Below are positions 16,158 to 25,419 of a stretch of DNA of 64,000 nucleotides, in pieces. The notes beneath the pieces are model-generated. The model had not been told where the DNA came from. It saw only the letters and a list, made by a program, of their open reading frames with translations, and did not search any database. This stretch comes from Phycisphaeraceae bacterium (GTDB lineage Bacteria; Planctomycetota; Phycisphaerae; Phycisphaerales; UBA1924). Every line of letters begins with the position of its first letter. Position 1 is the stretch's first letter. The stretch is taken from positions 2,576,928 to 2,640,927 of the forward strand of contig JAHBXH010000001.1 in NCBI GenBank assembly GCA_019636555.1. Direction: 5' to 3'. The position numbers and the translations under genes were made by a program.

Positions 16158-18343
16158 GCGGCATTCCCCACCAGCGGCCCTTCGCCGCGCACCCGGGGCT
16201 CGCCCGACCGCATGAGCGCCATCTTCGCACGCATCCGTACGCGCGGCTCGAGATCGGTCAGCGCGAGCGCACGCAGTCTCGCCATCATGTTCGGCCAGAG
16301 TTTCATCTCGCGAAGCGTTCTGCCCGGCAGCGTTCGATCCGCCACCCATGCGCCCGCCAGCCGGTGCTGCGGCCGCGAATCTTCCAGCATCTTCAGCAGC
16401 TGCTCGCCGATGATGCTCTCGCGCGAACCGACTTCGCTCGCTCGGATACCGATCAATTCAAGCCCGCGAACCGCGGAGCCTCGCACGCGATGCCACGAGT
16501 CTTCCTTGAATTCAAGGAGCGTCGACGCCGCCTCGTTTGTGTTCGAGTCGATCCCGTCGCGTGCGCGGATCGCGAGCGCATCGAGCGCATTGGCGCGAAC
16601 GCGCTGATCCGAAAACGCCGACGACTCCTTGAGAAGCCGCAGCGGCTCTTCCCCCGGAAATTCGCGGAGCGTCGCGACGGCGGTGGCCAGGCTCCGCGCC
16701 GGCGCCGCCGAAGACATCGGCTCGCGCAGCATTCTCCTGATCTCCGCGAGCACCGGATCGCGCAATTCGATCACGACTCCCAGCTTCCGCGCCAGTTGCA
16801 GCGCGAGCGAGCGCGATTCCTCGCTCTGTGAAAGCATGGCGCGCAGCCGCTCCAGAACCCACGCGCGATCCGATTCGAGAGCACGCCGATACGCGACGCG
16901 CGATGCCGCGCCGAGAGCCGTGCCGAGCGATCCCCCATCGCACAGCAGTTCCAGATCGGTTATCGCCAGCCGTCGTACCTGTTCGTGGGGCGACTTCGCC
17001 AGAATCCGCAGCCGCGCACGCTCCTGCTCGACCCGCTCCGCGCCCGGCGAGCGCGAAGCGTCCGGAATCGCCGCGAACGATGCTCGAAGCGCCGCCGATC
17101 GGGCCACGTCCTGGCACGCATCAAGGCAGAAATCACCGAGCATCCGGCTCGAGCACGCGATCGAAGCTCCGAGCCGAACCGTCGGCTCCGGGTCGCTCAA
17201 GAGCGGCTCGCAAACTCCATCGCGCGCGCCCGCCGCCATCCCGAGCCCTCTCGAGATCGCCGCGACGCCGACACGCCCTTCGATCGACAATCGCTCCGTA
17301 ACTTCCGGCGAAGGAAACAGCCCCGCCTTCGCAACGGCTTTCGCCCCGCGCTCGCTCTGCCTGAACTTCGCGAGGCGCGACGGATTCAGCATCAGGTGCC
17401 ACGCGGAATAGAGCGCCTCGTGCTCGTCGAGCGTGCGGGCCGCAAGCACGCGATCCGCCGCGGCACCCGTGACCGCAGTGGTTCCCAGCCACTGCCAGGC
17501 GCGAAGCCTCGACAGCGGCGAAGCATCTCTCCTCAAAAGCCCGCGCAGGAACGAATGCGACGACTGTTCGCGATCCGTGATCCAGCGTGCGAGTTGCGCT
17601 CCGCCCACCGGACCCGAGCCCCGAACCACGCACGGGTCGAGCAGCAGCAGAGCACCCCACAGCACCCCTTCCCGTCGATGGGTTGCAAGGCCCCGGACCG
17701 CCATCGCTAGATCGGCACAGATTCGTTCTCTATCCGCGATGCTCCACTGGGCCCTGACGCGCGACGCCTCTTCATGCTCGCCGACATTCGCGTGATCCGT
17801 CCACGCCGCCAACGCCGGATCGCTGGCAACGAGCGCCAGAAAGCACAGAGCCCTTTCCGCGCCGGCCGCGACCTGTTCATCCTGGTCGGCCAGAAGCTCG
17901 CAGGCGATTCCTCCAAGTCCCGGATCGCCTGCACCGCGCGCAAGCTCCGCAACCGAACGCCGAGTGGTCGGATTCTGATCCGTCGCGAGCGTTCCAGTGA
18001 CTTTGCTCCAGCGTCCTTTGCCCGCGACGGCCGCCAGCGCTCGAACCTCGGCCGGCAGATGGGACCAGACCCGGACAATCGCGCCAAGCGCCCGGTCGGG
18101 GTCCCTCCGCGAAGGCCTGGACAGCCCGCGAAAAAGACTTTGAATCCCGCGACTCAGGGCCGAACCGGAAGGCTGAGTCTCCGAATAGTCGGTCGCACAT
18201 TCCACCAGCGCGAGGCCGAGCGAAACAGCTTCGGCGGGCGAGGCGGAAGGAATGGCGTCGGACAGGACCGCGACCTTCGTATCGACAGGCAGCCGCTGGA
18301 GTTGCGCGAGCGGGCGGAGGTTCTGTCGGGGCGGGCTTGACAC
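16154..18343 (-). CDS. HEAT/ARM-repeat protein, function unknown
   Basis: 729 residues with a GTG start. Almost the entire protein consists of helical pairs with HEAT-repeat spacing: repeated patterns such as DQNPTTRRSVAELARGAGD, LLADQDEQVAAGAERAL, DPEPTVRLGASIACSS and WHRVRGSAVRGLELIG at ~35-40-residue intervals. No signal peptide, catalytic motif or membrane helix is evident. HEAT solenoids are scaffolds for protein partners. The four-base overlap with the downstream small membrane protein suggests the solenoid is recruited to the membrane by it. It is divergent from the DUF2617 gene. Confidence 0.75.
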   Translation of the reverse strand: MSSPPRQNLRPLAQLQRLPVDTKVAVLSDAIPSASPAEAVSLGLALVECATDYSETQPSGSALSRGIQSLFRGLSRPSRRDPDRALGAIVRVWSHLPAEVRALAAVAGKGRWSKVTGTLATDQNPTTRRSVAELARGAGDPGLGGIACELLADQDEQVAAGAERALCFLALVASDPALAAWTDHANVGEHEEASRVRAQWSIADRERICADLAMAVRGLATHRREGVLWGALLLLDPCVVRGSGPVGGAQLARWITDREQSSHSFLRGLLRRDASPLSRLRAWQWLGTTAVTGAAADRVLAARTLDEHEALYSAWHLMLNPSRLAKFRQSERGAKAVAKAGLFPSPEVTERLSIEGRVGVAAISRGLGMAAGARDGVCEPLLSDPEPTVRLGASIACSSRMLGDFCLDACQDVARSAALRASFAAIPDASRSPGAERVEQERARLRILAKSPHEQVRRLAITDLELLCDGGSLGTALGAASRVAYRRALESDRAWVLERLRAMLSQSEESRSLALQLARKLGVVIELRDPVLAEIRRMLREPMSSAAPARSLATAVATLREFPGEEPLRLLKESSAFSDQRVRANALDALAIRARDGIDSNTNEAASTLLEFKEDSWHRVRGSAVRGLELIGIRASEVGSRESIIGEQLLKMLEDSRPQHRLAGAWVADRTLPGRTLREMKLWPNMMARLRALALTDLEPRVRMRAKMALMRSGEPRVRGEGPLVGNAA

Positions 18344-18596
18344 GGCCTTTATGCTCGAGATTTGTTGCGGGTTTCGTTCGTAACTTTGGAGCGGGGGCCT
18401 CGCAAGATCTAGTATCGGTCTGCACCAATTCTCAAGATGTAGGGATCAGGGCTTGACAGACCGGTTATTTTTAAGCGAGTGTTAATGTTCAAACGACCGA
18501 TCGTCCAAGAATCGGCCGAATCCGGTCTTTTTCGTGCAAGACCCCGATTGGTATTTGAAAGCATCCGGGACTCAAAGCCATGGAAGCGCACAGCAA

Positions 18597-19139
18597 ATGA
18601 ATCTTCAGCCAAAACTCCACGGCCTTCAGGCGTTTCAAACCACCATTTATGGGAGGGCGCTTCATCCAGAATTGTTCCAACTCAAGGGAAGACGGGTCCT
18701 CAAGCACGCCGGGCTCGAACTCGAAGCGTGGCTGATGCCCGGCGGTCATCTTCTCAGACTCCAAACCGGAATGAGCTGCATCTGCGAACTTCTGCTCGAT
18801 CAGGAAAAATCGCCGCCGGATGGCGGAATCGTCCATTCGTTTGTTTGTGCCGGCGAGCACGATTTCGAACGCTCTTTCGAGTCCGCGCGGATCCACTACA
18901 TCCACAGCATCCAGACCGAAACGCTCTCGGAAACGCTTTTCGACGCGACCCTCGATGAGATGCGCCAGCACGCCAAGGAAATGCAGTCGCTCGTGTACGA
19001 GTGGACCGACGCCACCGGCCGGTGCCTGACCGCAGTGGACATGCAGCGCCACGCCAAAGAATTGCACGCCCAGAGTTACCACCTTCTCGCCACCGGCGGC
19101 ATGGTGGTCCGCACGCAAACCATCTTCGAAGCGATCTGA
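18597..19139 (+). CDS. DUF2617-like protein
   Basis: 180 residues from ATG 18597; an upstream in-frame ATG at 18534 is less likely. The pattern FQTTIYGRALHPELFQLKG at the N-terminus, an alternating-strand middle, then YIHSIQTETLSETLFDATLDE and a C-terminal SYHLLATGGMVVRTQTIFE resembles the DUF2617 family, which I recall from Planctomycetes and Actinobacteria (YGRxxHPELF). No signal peptide and no membrane segment. Function unknown. It is divergently placed from the HEAT gene with a 253-base gap. Confidence 0.65.
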   Translation: MNLQPKLHGLQAFQTTIYGRALHPELFQLKGRRVLKHAGLELEAWLMPGGHLLRLQTGMSCICELLLDQEKSPPDGGIVHSFVCAGEHDFERSFESARIHYIHSIQTETLSETLFDATLDEMRQHAKEMQSLVYEWTDATGRCLTAVDMQRHAKELHAQSYHLLATGGMVVRTQTIFEAI

Positions 19140-19460
19140 TCAATCGTCGCACGACAAGCCGGGATCTCGCGGATCCGCTTCGGATGTGCCCGACACTTGA
19201 GGTGGACGTTGCGTTTGCCTTGCGGTGTAGTTGCATCAACAATCCACCGTGACCCGCAAGTCGATTTCGAGTAGAATTCGAATTACCCGGCCCCGCTGAG
19301 GGCCGCGGTGTGCTTTCGGCGGGCTCTTCTTCCCGCCGGTCTCGGGTCAATAGCACCCAATCTCACACTGCTCGCTCTCCTCGGGGCTCAGGCCTTTGAG
19401 TTTGTACCTCCCACTACAGTTCAGACACAATTGCAAGCCCAGACGGGCCGGAAAGTCTCC
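19140..19460. other. 321-base leader region upstream of ileS
   Basis: No gene is seen, although the ileS frame stays open back to 19308. A perfect 7-bp hairpin (CGGCGGG at 19317-19323, CCCGCCG at 19332-19338, 8-base loop) lies 122 bases before the ileS start. There is no T tract, and no T-box or other aminoacyl-tRNA synthetase leader pattern is recognisable. It could be a transcript structure or chance in GC-rich DNA. Confidence 0.35.
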
Positions 19461-22400
19461 ATGAACCCCGCTTCCACGACAAACCCGGAATCAGCCAAAT
19501 CCCCGGAGGGTGCCAAGCCCGAGTCGGGAGAAAAGAGCCGCTATCGCGCGACGCTCAATCTCCCGCAAACCAGTTTTCCCATGAAGGCGAATCTGGTGCA
19601 GAACGAGCCCGCGACGCTGAAGCGCTGGGAGAAGATCAAGCTCTACGACAAGGTGCGTGCCGCCCGCGCGGGCAAGCCGAAGTACAACTTCCACGACGGC
19701 CCGCCGTACGCCAACGGTTCGATCCATCTCGGCCATTTGATGAACAAAGTGCTGAAGGATCTCGTTGTGCGCTCGCGCACGATGCAGGGCTTCGATTGTC
19801 CGTACGTGCCGGGTTGGGATTGCCACGGCCTGCCCATCGAACACAAGGTGATGACCGAGCTTGTCGAATCGAAGAAGATCGACAAGCTGCTGACACTCAC
19901 CGACGATCAGCGCCGCATCGCCGTTCGTCGCGAGTGCCAGAAGCACGCCGAGAAATACCAGAAGCTGCACACGCAGCAGATGACCCGGCTGCTCACGCTC
20001 GCCGACTACGAGCATCCGTACTTGACGATGAAGCCCGAGTACGAAGCGGGCGTCCTCGAAGTGCTGGCGGATCTGCTCGAGCACGGACTTGTGTATCGCG
20101 CACTCAAGCCCGTCCACTGGTCGATCGCGAACGAAACCGCGCTCGCCGAGGCCGAGCTCGAATACATGGATCGAGAAGATCTCTCCGTCTACGTGGATTT
20201 CGAAGCCGCGGACCCGGACAAGGTCTACGACGCTTTCGGCCTTCCGCCCCACGACGAAGAAGATCAGGAATCAACCAAGGCAGAACCCGGCAAGCGCCCC
20301 GGCCAGCGCCCCAGTTTCACGATCTGGACGACCACGCCCTGGACGCTCCCCGCCAACCTCGCGATCGCGGTCAATCCTGATTTCGAATACGCGCTCGTTT
20401 TCGTGGACGGCAACGTCACCGTCATGGCAAAGGACCTTGTCGAGAAAGTCACGAAAGCGGCAAAGAGCGAAGAAGTGATGGTGCTCGCGACGACGCCCGG
20501 CGCCAAGCTCGTTGGTCTCCGCTACCGCCATCCGTTCATCGATCTCGCGAGGCAGGAGGGTGTCGCCTCACCGGCCTTTGACGCGCGCGGCGCGAAGAAC
20601 AACTCGGTCTTCTCGCTCATGGGCGCCGATTACGTCACGCTCGAAGACGGCACCGGCCTGGTGCACACCGCGCCCGGCCACGGCGCCGAAGACTTCCAGA
20701 CCGGACAGCGCGAAGGTCTCCCGGTCTACTGCCCAGTGACGCACAACGGCAAGTACGACGCGACCGCGCCGCAGTGGCTGCGCGGCCAATCGATCTGGGA
20801 CGCCAACCAGAAAATCGCCGATCACCTGCGCGACAGCGGACATCTTTTCTACAGCCACAAGTTCACGCACAGCTACCCGCACGATTGGCGCAGCAAGACT
20901 CCCGTCATCTTCCGCTGCACCGAGCAGTGGTTCATCGGTGTCGAACGCAGTTTCGCAGCGTCCCCCGGCGCTCCATCCAAGACGCTGCGCCAGTCTTCGC
21001 TCGATGCAACCGCGAAGGACGTCGCGTTTGTCCCCGAATGGGGCCGCAACCGCATGCGCGGCATGCTCGAGTCGCGCCCCGACTGGTGCATCAGCCGCCA
21101 GCGTGCGTGGGGCCTGGGCATCCCGAGCTTCCTGACCCCGGATGGCAAGAGCGTCATGACCGCCGCGATCGCGCGCGCCGTCGCAAGCGTCGTGCGCGCC
21201 AAGGGCTCCGATGCGTGGTTCCAGTTGAGCCCATCGGAACTTCTCGCTTCGTACGACGCATCGAAAGACTCCGATCTTCCGACTGAAAGCTCCCGGTACT
21301 TCACGACGCAGGACACAGGACAACCCGACCCAGGACTCAAAAAAGGCAACGACATCCTCGACGTCTGGTTCGAATCGGGCTCGTCGTGGAACGCGGTGCT
21401 GCGCGAGCGGAAGCTCGGCTACCCCGCCGATCTCTATCTCGAGGGTTCCGATCAGCACCGGGGCTGGTTCCAGGTTTCGCTGCTCACGGGCCTCGGCGTC
21501 ACAGGTGTGCCGCCGTTCAAGACCGTGCTCACGCACGGATTCATGGTCGATAAGGACGGCCGCAAACTCAGCAAGAGCAGCGGCGACACCGTCGAGAATC
21601 TCTTCGAAGAGTTCGGCGTCGATGTGCTGCGCTGGTGGGTGAGTTCGCTCGCCTACGAAAACGACGTCAAGGTCGACAAATCGTTCTTCGCCGGCGCGGG
21701 CGAGAGCTACCGCAAGGTGCGCAACACGCTGCGCTTCCTCTTGAGCAACGTAAGCGACTATGTGCACGACAACGATGCGCTCAAGGCACTGCGCAGCGCC
21801 TCGATCAATGCGTGGGTCCTCGCGGAGTTCGACGCGCTGTCGAGCGAGGTTCTCAAGTCGTATGAATCGTTCGACTTTCGCGGCGCGCACCTCAAGCTCT
21901 TTGACTTCTGCAACGACACACTTTCCGCGCTCTACCTCGCGGCGGTGAAGGATCGTCTCTACTGCGACGCGAAGGATTCACCCCGCCGTCGCGAAACGCA
22001 GGCGACAATCTATGCATTGACAGATGGCTTGTGCCGCCTGCTCGCGCCGATCCTTTGCCACACGGCGGATGAGGCTTTCCGCGCGCTGCGCGGCGCGAAG
22101 AGTGACGACGTGTGCGTGCACCTCGAAGAGAATCTGCCGGAACTCGGCGTGATCGCGCACGAACACTGGTACAAGGTTTTCCAGGCGCGGAGCGCGGCGA
22201 TGCTCGCGATCGAGAAGGCGAAGGCCGAACTCGGTGTTGAGAATCCGCTTGACATGGGCGTCACGCTCCCCGATGGTGACGGCGCGCTCGGCGCGTTCGA
22301 CCCGGTCGATCTCGCGGATCTGCTTGGAGTGAGCCGCGTGAAACTCGACAAGGACGCGGCGGCGCCGACCGTGCAGGATCTTCGAAACGAGCCGCGCTGC

Positions 22401-22493
22401 GAGCGTTCGTGGAAGCGCGACGGCACGGTGAAGCAGCGCTCCGACGGGGGCATGTTGTCTGATCGCGATGCCGCGGCGATCGGAGTTCAATAG
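19461..22493 (+). CDS. ileS: isoleucyl-tRNA synthetase
   Basis: 1010 residues from ATG 19461; the longer frame upstream lacks family similarity. A class Ia synthetase that charges tRNA-Ile. Signature motifs: HIGH as HLGH (~89), the editing domain with WTTTPWTLPANLA, then RDWCISRQRAWGLGIP-type sequence, DVWFESGSSWNAVL, and KMSKS as KLSKS (~702). The tRNA-binding C-terminal half is present. The C-terminal zinc site is unusual: the expected paired Cys-x2-Cys motifs appear as RCERSW (Cys ~980, Ser ~983) and RSDGGML, so three of the four cysteines are missing. It is bacterial type 1 in overall structure. Confidence 0.96.
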   Translation: MNPASTTNPESAKSPEGAKPESGEKSRYRATLNLPQTSFPMKANLVQNEPATLKRWEKIKLYDKVRAARAGKPKYNFHDGPPYANGSIHLGHLMNKVLKDLVVRSRTMQGFDCPYVPGWDCHGLPIEHKVMTELVESKKIDKLLTLTDDQRRIAVRRECQKHAEKYQKLHTQQMTRLLTLADYEHPYLTMKPEYEAGVLEVLADLLEHGLVYRALKPVHWSIANETALAEAELEYMDREDLSVYVDFEAADPDKVYDAFGLPPHDEEDQESTKAEPGKRPGQRPSFTIWTTTPWTLPANLAIAVNPDFEYALVFVDGNVTVMAKDLVEKVTKAAKSEEVMVLATTPGAKLVGLRYRHPFIDLARQEGVASPAFDARGAKNNSVFSLMGADYVTLEDGTGLVHTAPGHGAEDFQTGQREGLPVYCPVTHNGKYDATAPQWLRGQSIWDANQKIADHLRDSGHLFYSHKFTHSYPHDWRSKTPVIFRCTEQWFIGVERSFAASPGAPSKTLRQSSLDATAKDVAFVPEWGRNRMRGMLESRPDWCISRQRAWGLGIPSFLTPDGKSVMTAAIARAVASVVRAKGSDAWFQLSPSELLASYDASKDSDLPTESSRYFTTQDTGQPDPGLKKGNDILDVWFESGSSWNAVLRERKLGYPADLYLEGSDQHRGWFQVSLLTGLGVTGVPPFKTVLTHGFMVDKDGRKLSKSSGDTVENLFEEFGVDVLRWWVSSLAYENDVKVDKSFFAGAGESYRKVRNTLRFLLSNVSDYVHDNDALKALRSASINAWVLAEFDALSSEVLKSYESFDFRGAHLKLFDFCNDTLSALYLAAVKDRLYCDAKDSPRRRETQATIYALTDGLCRLLAPILCHTADEAFRALRGAKSDDVCVHLEENLPELGVIAHEHWYKVFQARSAAMLAIEKAKAELGVENPLDMGVTLPDGDGALGAFDPVDLADLLGVSRVKLDKDAAAPTVQDLRNEPRCERSWKRDGTVKQRSDGGMLSDRDAAAIGVQ

Positions 22494-22514
22494 GTTCGCG
22501 CGGAAGACATCGGA

Positions 22515-22715
22515 TCAGGCGCCGGACAAGCCTTTTCGGATCGTCGGTCCGGCGTGACCGGAAACCTGTCCCTTGCCCGGATTGGCGCCGCCCTTTTGAG
22601 CGCGGGTGTCCCACGGCGCGGGCTGTTTGAGCGCATCGCTCATTTCGATGATCTGTGGACGGCCGGGGGGCGTCGGTTTCTTCTTTGGCGCAGGGTCTTT
22701 CTTGGGCGTGCTCAT
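22515..22715 (-). CDS. small basic, proline-rich protein
   Basis: 66 residues from ATG 22715. The N-terminus is Lys/Pro-rich (MSTPKKDPAPKKKPTPPGRP), followed by IIEMSDALKQPAPWDTR and GHAGPTIRKGLSGA. No Cys, no hydrophobic segment, probably disordered. The frame remains open to 22844 but the sequence upstream is poor. No ribosome site is evident. It is convergent with ileS (21 bases apart) and head to head with the kinase gene. It could be a nucleic-acid-binding or ribosome-associated peptide, but there is no evidence beyond composition. Confidence 0.4.
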   Translation of the reverse strand: MSTPKKDPAPKKKPTPPGRPQIIEMSDALKQPAPWDTRAQKGGANPGKGQVSGHAGPTIRKGLSGA

Positions 22716-22836
22716 GCCGTAGTTTATGGCATTTACGTGGGGGGCGCGCGGCGGCTTCTCTGTCGCGTCGGAACAACCGTCGCAAAAACGCAACACGCCC
22801 TTGAGTCGTGCGCCGGGCCATCCGATGTTGCGTTTC

Positions 22837-23763
22837 ATGAACACGCCCGGGAAGATTCCGCCCTTTCATGATCAGCCCCACGGCGGGCGGCAGCCCTCGG
22901 ATGACGGGAAGCACCCGTCTAGCGACGGCGCCGGTTTTCCTCGGAGTGTGACGCGCGCGGAGAGCGCATCGACGCAGGTTGACCGGCTTTCGGCGCTCGT
23001 GCACGAACTCGACAATCTGCTCGATGGCTCGCTGCGCTGCGTCAGCCTTGCGGCGCGCACGCTCGATCGCTCGATCGGGAGCGTCGGGCTCGCCGAGATC
23101 GAATCGGTGCGCAAGCAGCTCGAAACCGCGTCGAAAGCGCTCGAGCGCATGGCCGGAATGGTGCATGCCGCGATGCAGGGTCGCGCGATCCCGATCGGGA
23201 CGGTGCTCGACGGGAGCACGCCGGCGGTGACTCTGGGCCAAGCGATCGAGCACGCGGCGGACGTGATGCGCCATGCCGCGGCGGAGCATCAGACAACGAT
23301 TGAATTGCACATTGAGGAAACCGTTTCGCCCTGTCCATCGGGGCCGATCTATCCGGCGGTCTTGAACGCGCTCAAGAACGCGCTCGAGTCGATCGAAGCG
23401 GTCGGCGGAAAGGGGACGATTGCGGTGCATTGCCGCGCCGATCGACCGCCGCGGTCGCGCGGAAAGACTGCTTCGGAGTGGGTGTGCATCGAGATTTTGG
23501 ATGACGGCTCGGGGATTCCGCGCGGGGTGACATCGGCCCGGCTCTTCGAGGCGGGATACACGACCAAGTCGGAAGGGCGGGGGATCGGGCTTGCGCTCAG
23601 CCGCAGCCTGGTGGAGCGGATGGGTGGGCACGCGGAGATCTCGCCGCGAGACGACCGATCGGATCATCGAAGACCCGGCGCGGTGCTGACGCTGCGCTTC
23701 CCTGTTCAATCTCAACAGAATCAACCGGCGCGGGACGACACGAACCGACGCAAGCGGGCCTGA
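22837..23763 (+). CDS. sensor histidine kinase, NtrB/AtoS-like, without sensor domain
   Basis: About 308 residues (ATG 22837; other ATGs at 22726 and 22825). After a disordered start it has a dimerisation/phosphoacceptor region with LSALVHELDNLLDGSL (His ~56), resembling the H-box of NtrB-type kinases, then an ATPase domain with N-box LNALKNALESIE, G1 DDGSGIP and G2 GRGIGLALSRSL, and a Lys/Arg-rich tail. No PAS, GAF or membrane segment is present, so signal input must come from a partner. The response regulator follows 56 bases downstream and is of the NtrC class, making a likely cognate pair. Confidence 0.85.
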   Translation: MNTPGKIPPFHDQPHGGRQPSDDGKHPSSDGAGFPRSVTRAESASTQVDRLSALVHELDNLLDGSLRCVSLAARTLDRSIGSVGLAEIESVRKQLETASKALERMAGMVHAAMQGRAIPIGTVLDGSTPAVTLGQAIEHAADVMRHAAAEHQTTIELHIEETVSPCPSGPIYPAVLNALKNALESIEAVGGKGTIAVHCRADRPPRSRGKTASEWVCIEILDDGSGIPRGVTSARLFEAGYTTKSEGRGIGLALSRSLVERMGGHAEISPRDDRSDHRRPGAVLTLRFPVQSQQNQPARDDTNRRKRA

Positions 23764-23819
23764 GACCTCGGCACTTTCCCAGCGGCGCGCCCACAAGCGG
23801 GCAGAGCGGAACGAAGACC

Positions 23820-25283
23820 ATGACCAACCGGCCCAGCGGCGACAACTCCAACGACGCGGCGAATGTCAATCCCCGGATCCTGATCGTGGACGACGACACG
23901 ATCGTCGCGGAGTCGCTCGCGGAATTTCTGTCGCGCGATGGGTTCGATACGGCAACATGCCTCTCGGCGCCGGAAGCGCTTGCGACGCTCGAAAAGAGCG
24001 AAGAGCCGGATTCGAGGCCCTTTTCGCTCGCGCTGCTCGATGTGTCGCTTCCCGGCATGGGGGGAATGGATCTCTTGCGCGAGATCGTGAAGCGGAAGCT
24101 CGGCGCGGTGTGCATCATGCTGACCGGGTACGGCACGATCGAATCCGCGGTCGAGGCGCTGCGGATCGGCGCGAGCGACTACCTCATCAAGCCTGTCGTC
24201 GATTCCGAGCTGCGCATCAGCATCCAGCGGGCGCTGCGCCAGCGGACGCTGCTGCAGGAAAACCGCACGCTCCGCAAGCAGCTCGATCGCAGGCATGGGC
24301 TCGAGACGATTGTCGGCGCGGATCACCGGATGCGGAAGATCTACGAATTGATCGAGGCGGTCGCGCCGAGCCGCACCACCGTTCTGATGACCGGCGAATC
24401 CGGCACGGGAAAGAGCCTGATCGCGCACGCGATTCACAACGCGAGTCCGCGTTCATCACGCCCGTTTGTCGAACTTTCCTGCGGCAGCATCCCGGAAACG
24501 CTCCTCGAGAGCGAGCTTTTCGGGCATGTCAAGGGCGCGTTCACGGGAGCGCACGCGGACAAGATCGGGCGATTCCAGGCCGCGGATGGCGGCACGCTGT
24601 TTCTCGATGAAATCAACAGCGCGAGCCCGGGGATGCAATTGAAACTGCTGCGCGTGCTGCAGGAACGGAAGTTCGAGCCGGTCGGATCGACGAAGACCAT
24701 CGAAGTCGATGCGCGGGTGATCCTGGCGAGCAACCAGCCGCTGGAACAACTCGTTGCGGATGGGCGGTTCCGGCAGGATCTCTACTACCGGATCAACGTT
24801 GTGAAGATCGAATTGCCCCCGCTGCGCGACCGGGTGAGCGATATCCCGCAGCTCGCGGAGCACTTTCTGCGGAAGCATGCCGCGGAACTTGGGAAGCAGG
24901 TTGTCGGGTTCGCGCCCGAGGCGATGAGCGCGATCCAGCGGTATTCATTTCCGGGCAACGTGCGCGAACTGGCGAACGTGGTGGAACGTGCGGCGGTGCT
25001 GTGCCGCCGTGCGACGATCGCGCTCGAAGACTTGCCGAGCAACGTGACGGGGCAGGAAGTTGTGAAGCCGATCGCTGTTTCGGGAGGCGCGGATGAGCCG
25101 TGGATTCCGATGACCCTGGAAGAGGCGCTCAAAGAACCGGAGCGGCAGATTCTTCAAAAGGCACTTCGGGCGAACAACTGGAACCGGCAGAAGACGGCGG
25201 AGCAGTTGGGCGTCAATCGAACAACGCTGTACAAACGGCTAAAGATGCTGGGGATGCAGCCCGAAGACGAGCGCGCGGCGTAG
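23820..25283 (+). CDS. sigma-54-dependent response regulator, NtrC family
   Basis: 487 residues, three domains: receiver (1-130; acidic DDD at 24-26, phosphoacceptor Asp ~74 in ALLDVSLPG, Lys in YLIKPV), AAA+ sigma-54 interaction domain (~150-385; Walker A GESGTGKS, GAFTGAHADK loop that contacts sigma-54, Walker B GTLFLDEI, R-finger region GRFRQDLYYRIN) and a Fis-type HTH at the C-terminus (NRQKTAEQLGVNRTTLYKRL). It activates sigma-54 promoters when phosphorylated. The kinase partner lies directly upstream. The set of genes it controls is not visible here. Confidence 0.95.
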   Translation: MTNRPSGDNSNDAANVNPRILIVDDDTIVAESLAEFLSRDGFDTATCLSAPEALATLEKSEEPDSRPFSLALLDVSLPGMGGMDLLREIVKRKLGAVCIMLTGYGTIESAVEALRIGASDYLIKPVVDSELRISIQRALRQRTLLQENRTLRKQLDRRHGLETIVGADHRMRKIYELIEAVAPSRTTVLMTGESGTGKSLIAHAIHNASPRSSRPFVELSCGSIPETLLESELFGHVKGAFTGAHADKIGRFQAADGGTLFLDEINSASPGMQLKLLRVLQERKFEPVGSTKTIEVDARVILASNQPLEQLVADGRFRQDLYYRINVVKIELPPLRDRVSDIPQLAEHFLRKHAAELGKQVVGFAPEAMSAIQRYSFPGNVRELANVVERAAVLCRRATIALEDLPSNVTGQEVVKPIAVSGGADEPWIPMTLEEALKEPERQILQKALRANNWNRQKTAEQLGVNRTTLYKRLKMLGMQPEDERAA

Positions 25284-25309
25284 ATGAATGCAGGTAAAGG
25301 TGGCATGAA

Positions 25310-25408
25310 GAAGCGGTGTCGCCGCTTCGCGGCTCCGGGTATTCCCTTGGGCGATTTCCTGGGGCTGACGCCCCAGGCTTCAAGCTTCCGCTGCTTCGCA
25401 GCTTGAAG
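25310..25408. repeat. three consecutive perfect hairpins between convergent genes
   Basis: Hairpin 1: GAAGCGG/CCGCTTC at 25310-25316 and 25322-25328. Hairpin 2: CCTGGGGC/GCCCCAGG at 25358-25365 and 25370-25377 with a TGAC loop. Hairpin 3: CTTCAAGCT/AGCTTGAAG at 25378-25386 and 25400-25408. They lie just after the NtrC-like gene and before the end of the convergent arfB, so they may end transcription from one or both sides, although none has a T tract. Confidence 0.6.
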
Positions 25409-25419
25409 AGAATTGCGGA

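Noticed and set aside
18453..18480. TTGACA as a -35 box upstream of the DUF2617 gene
   Set aside because: No -10 hexamer at 16-18 bases; the spacing does not fit.
18409..18612. Small minus-strand open frame of 67 codons in the HEAT/DUF2617 gap
   Set aside because: It has no ribosome site and overlaps the DUF2617 start; no similarity recognised.
19308..19460. 51-residue N-terminal extension of IleS
   Set aside because: It does not resemble a synthetase N-terminus, and the ATG at 19461 precedes the conserved start region.
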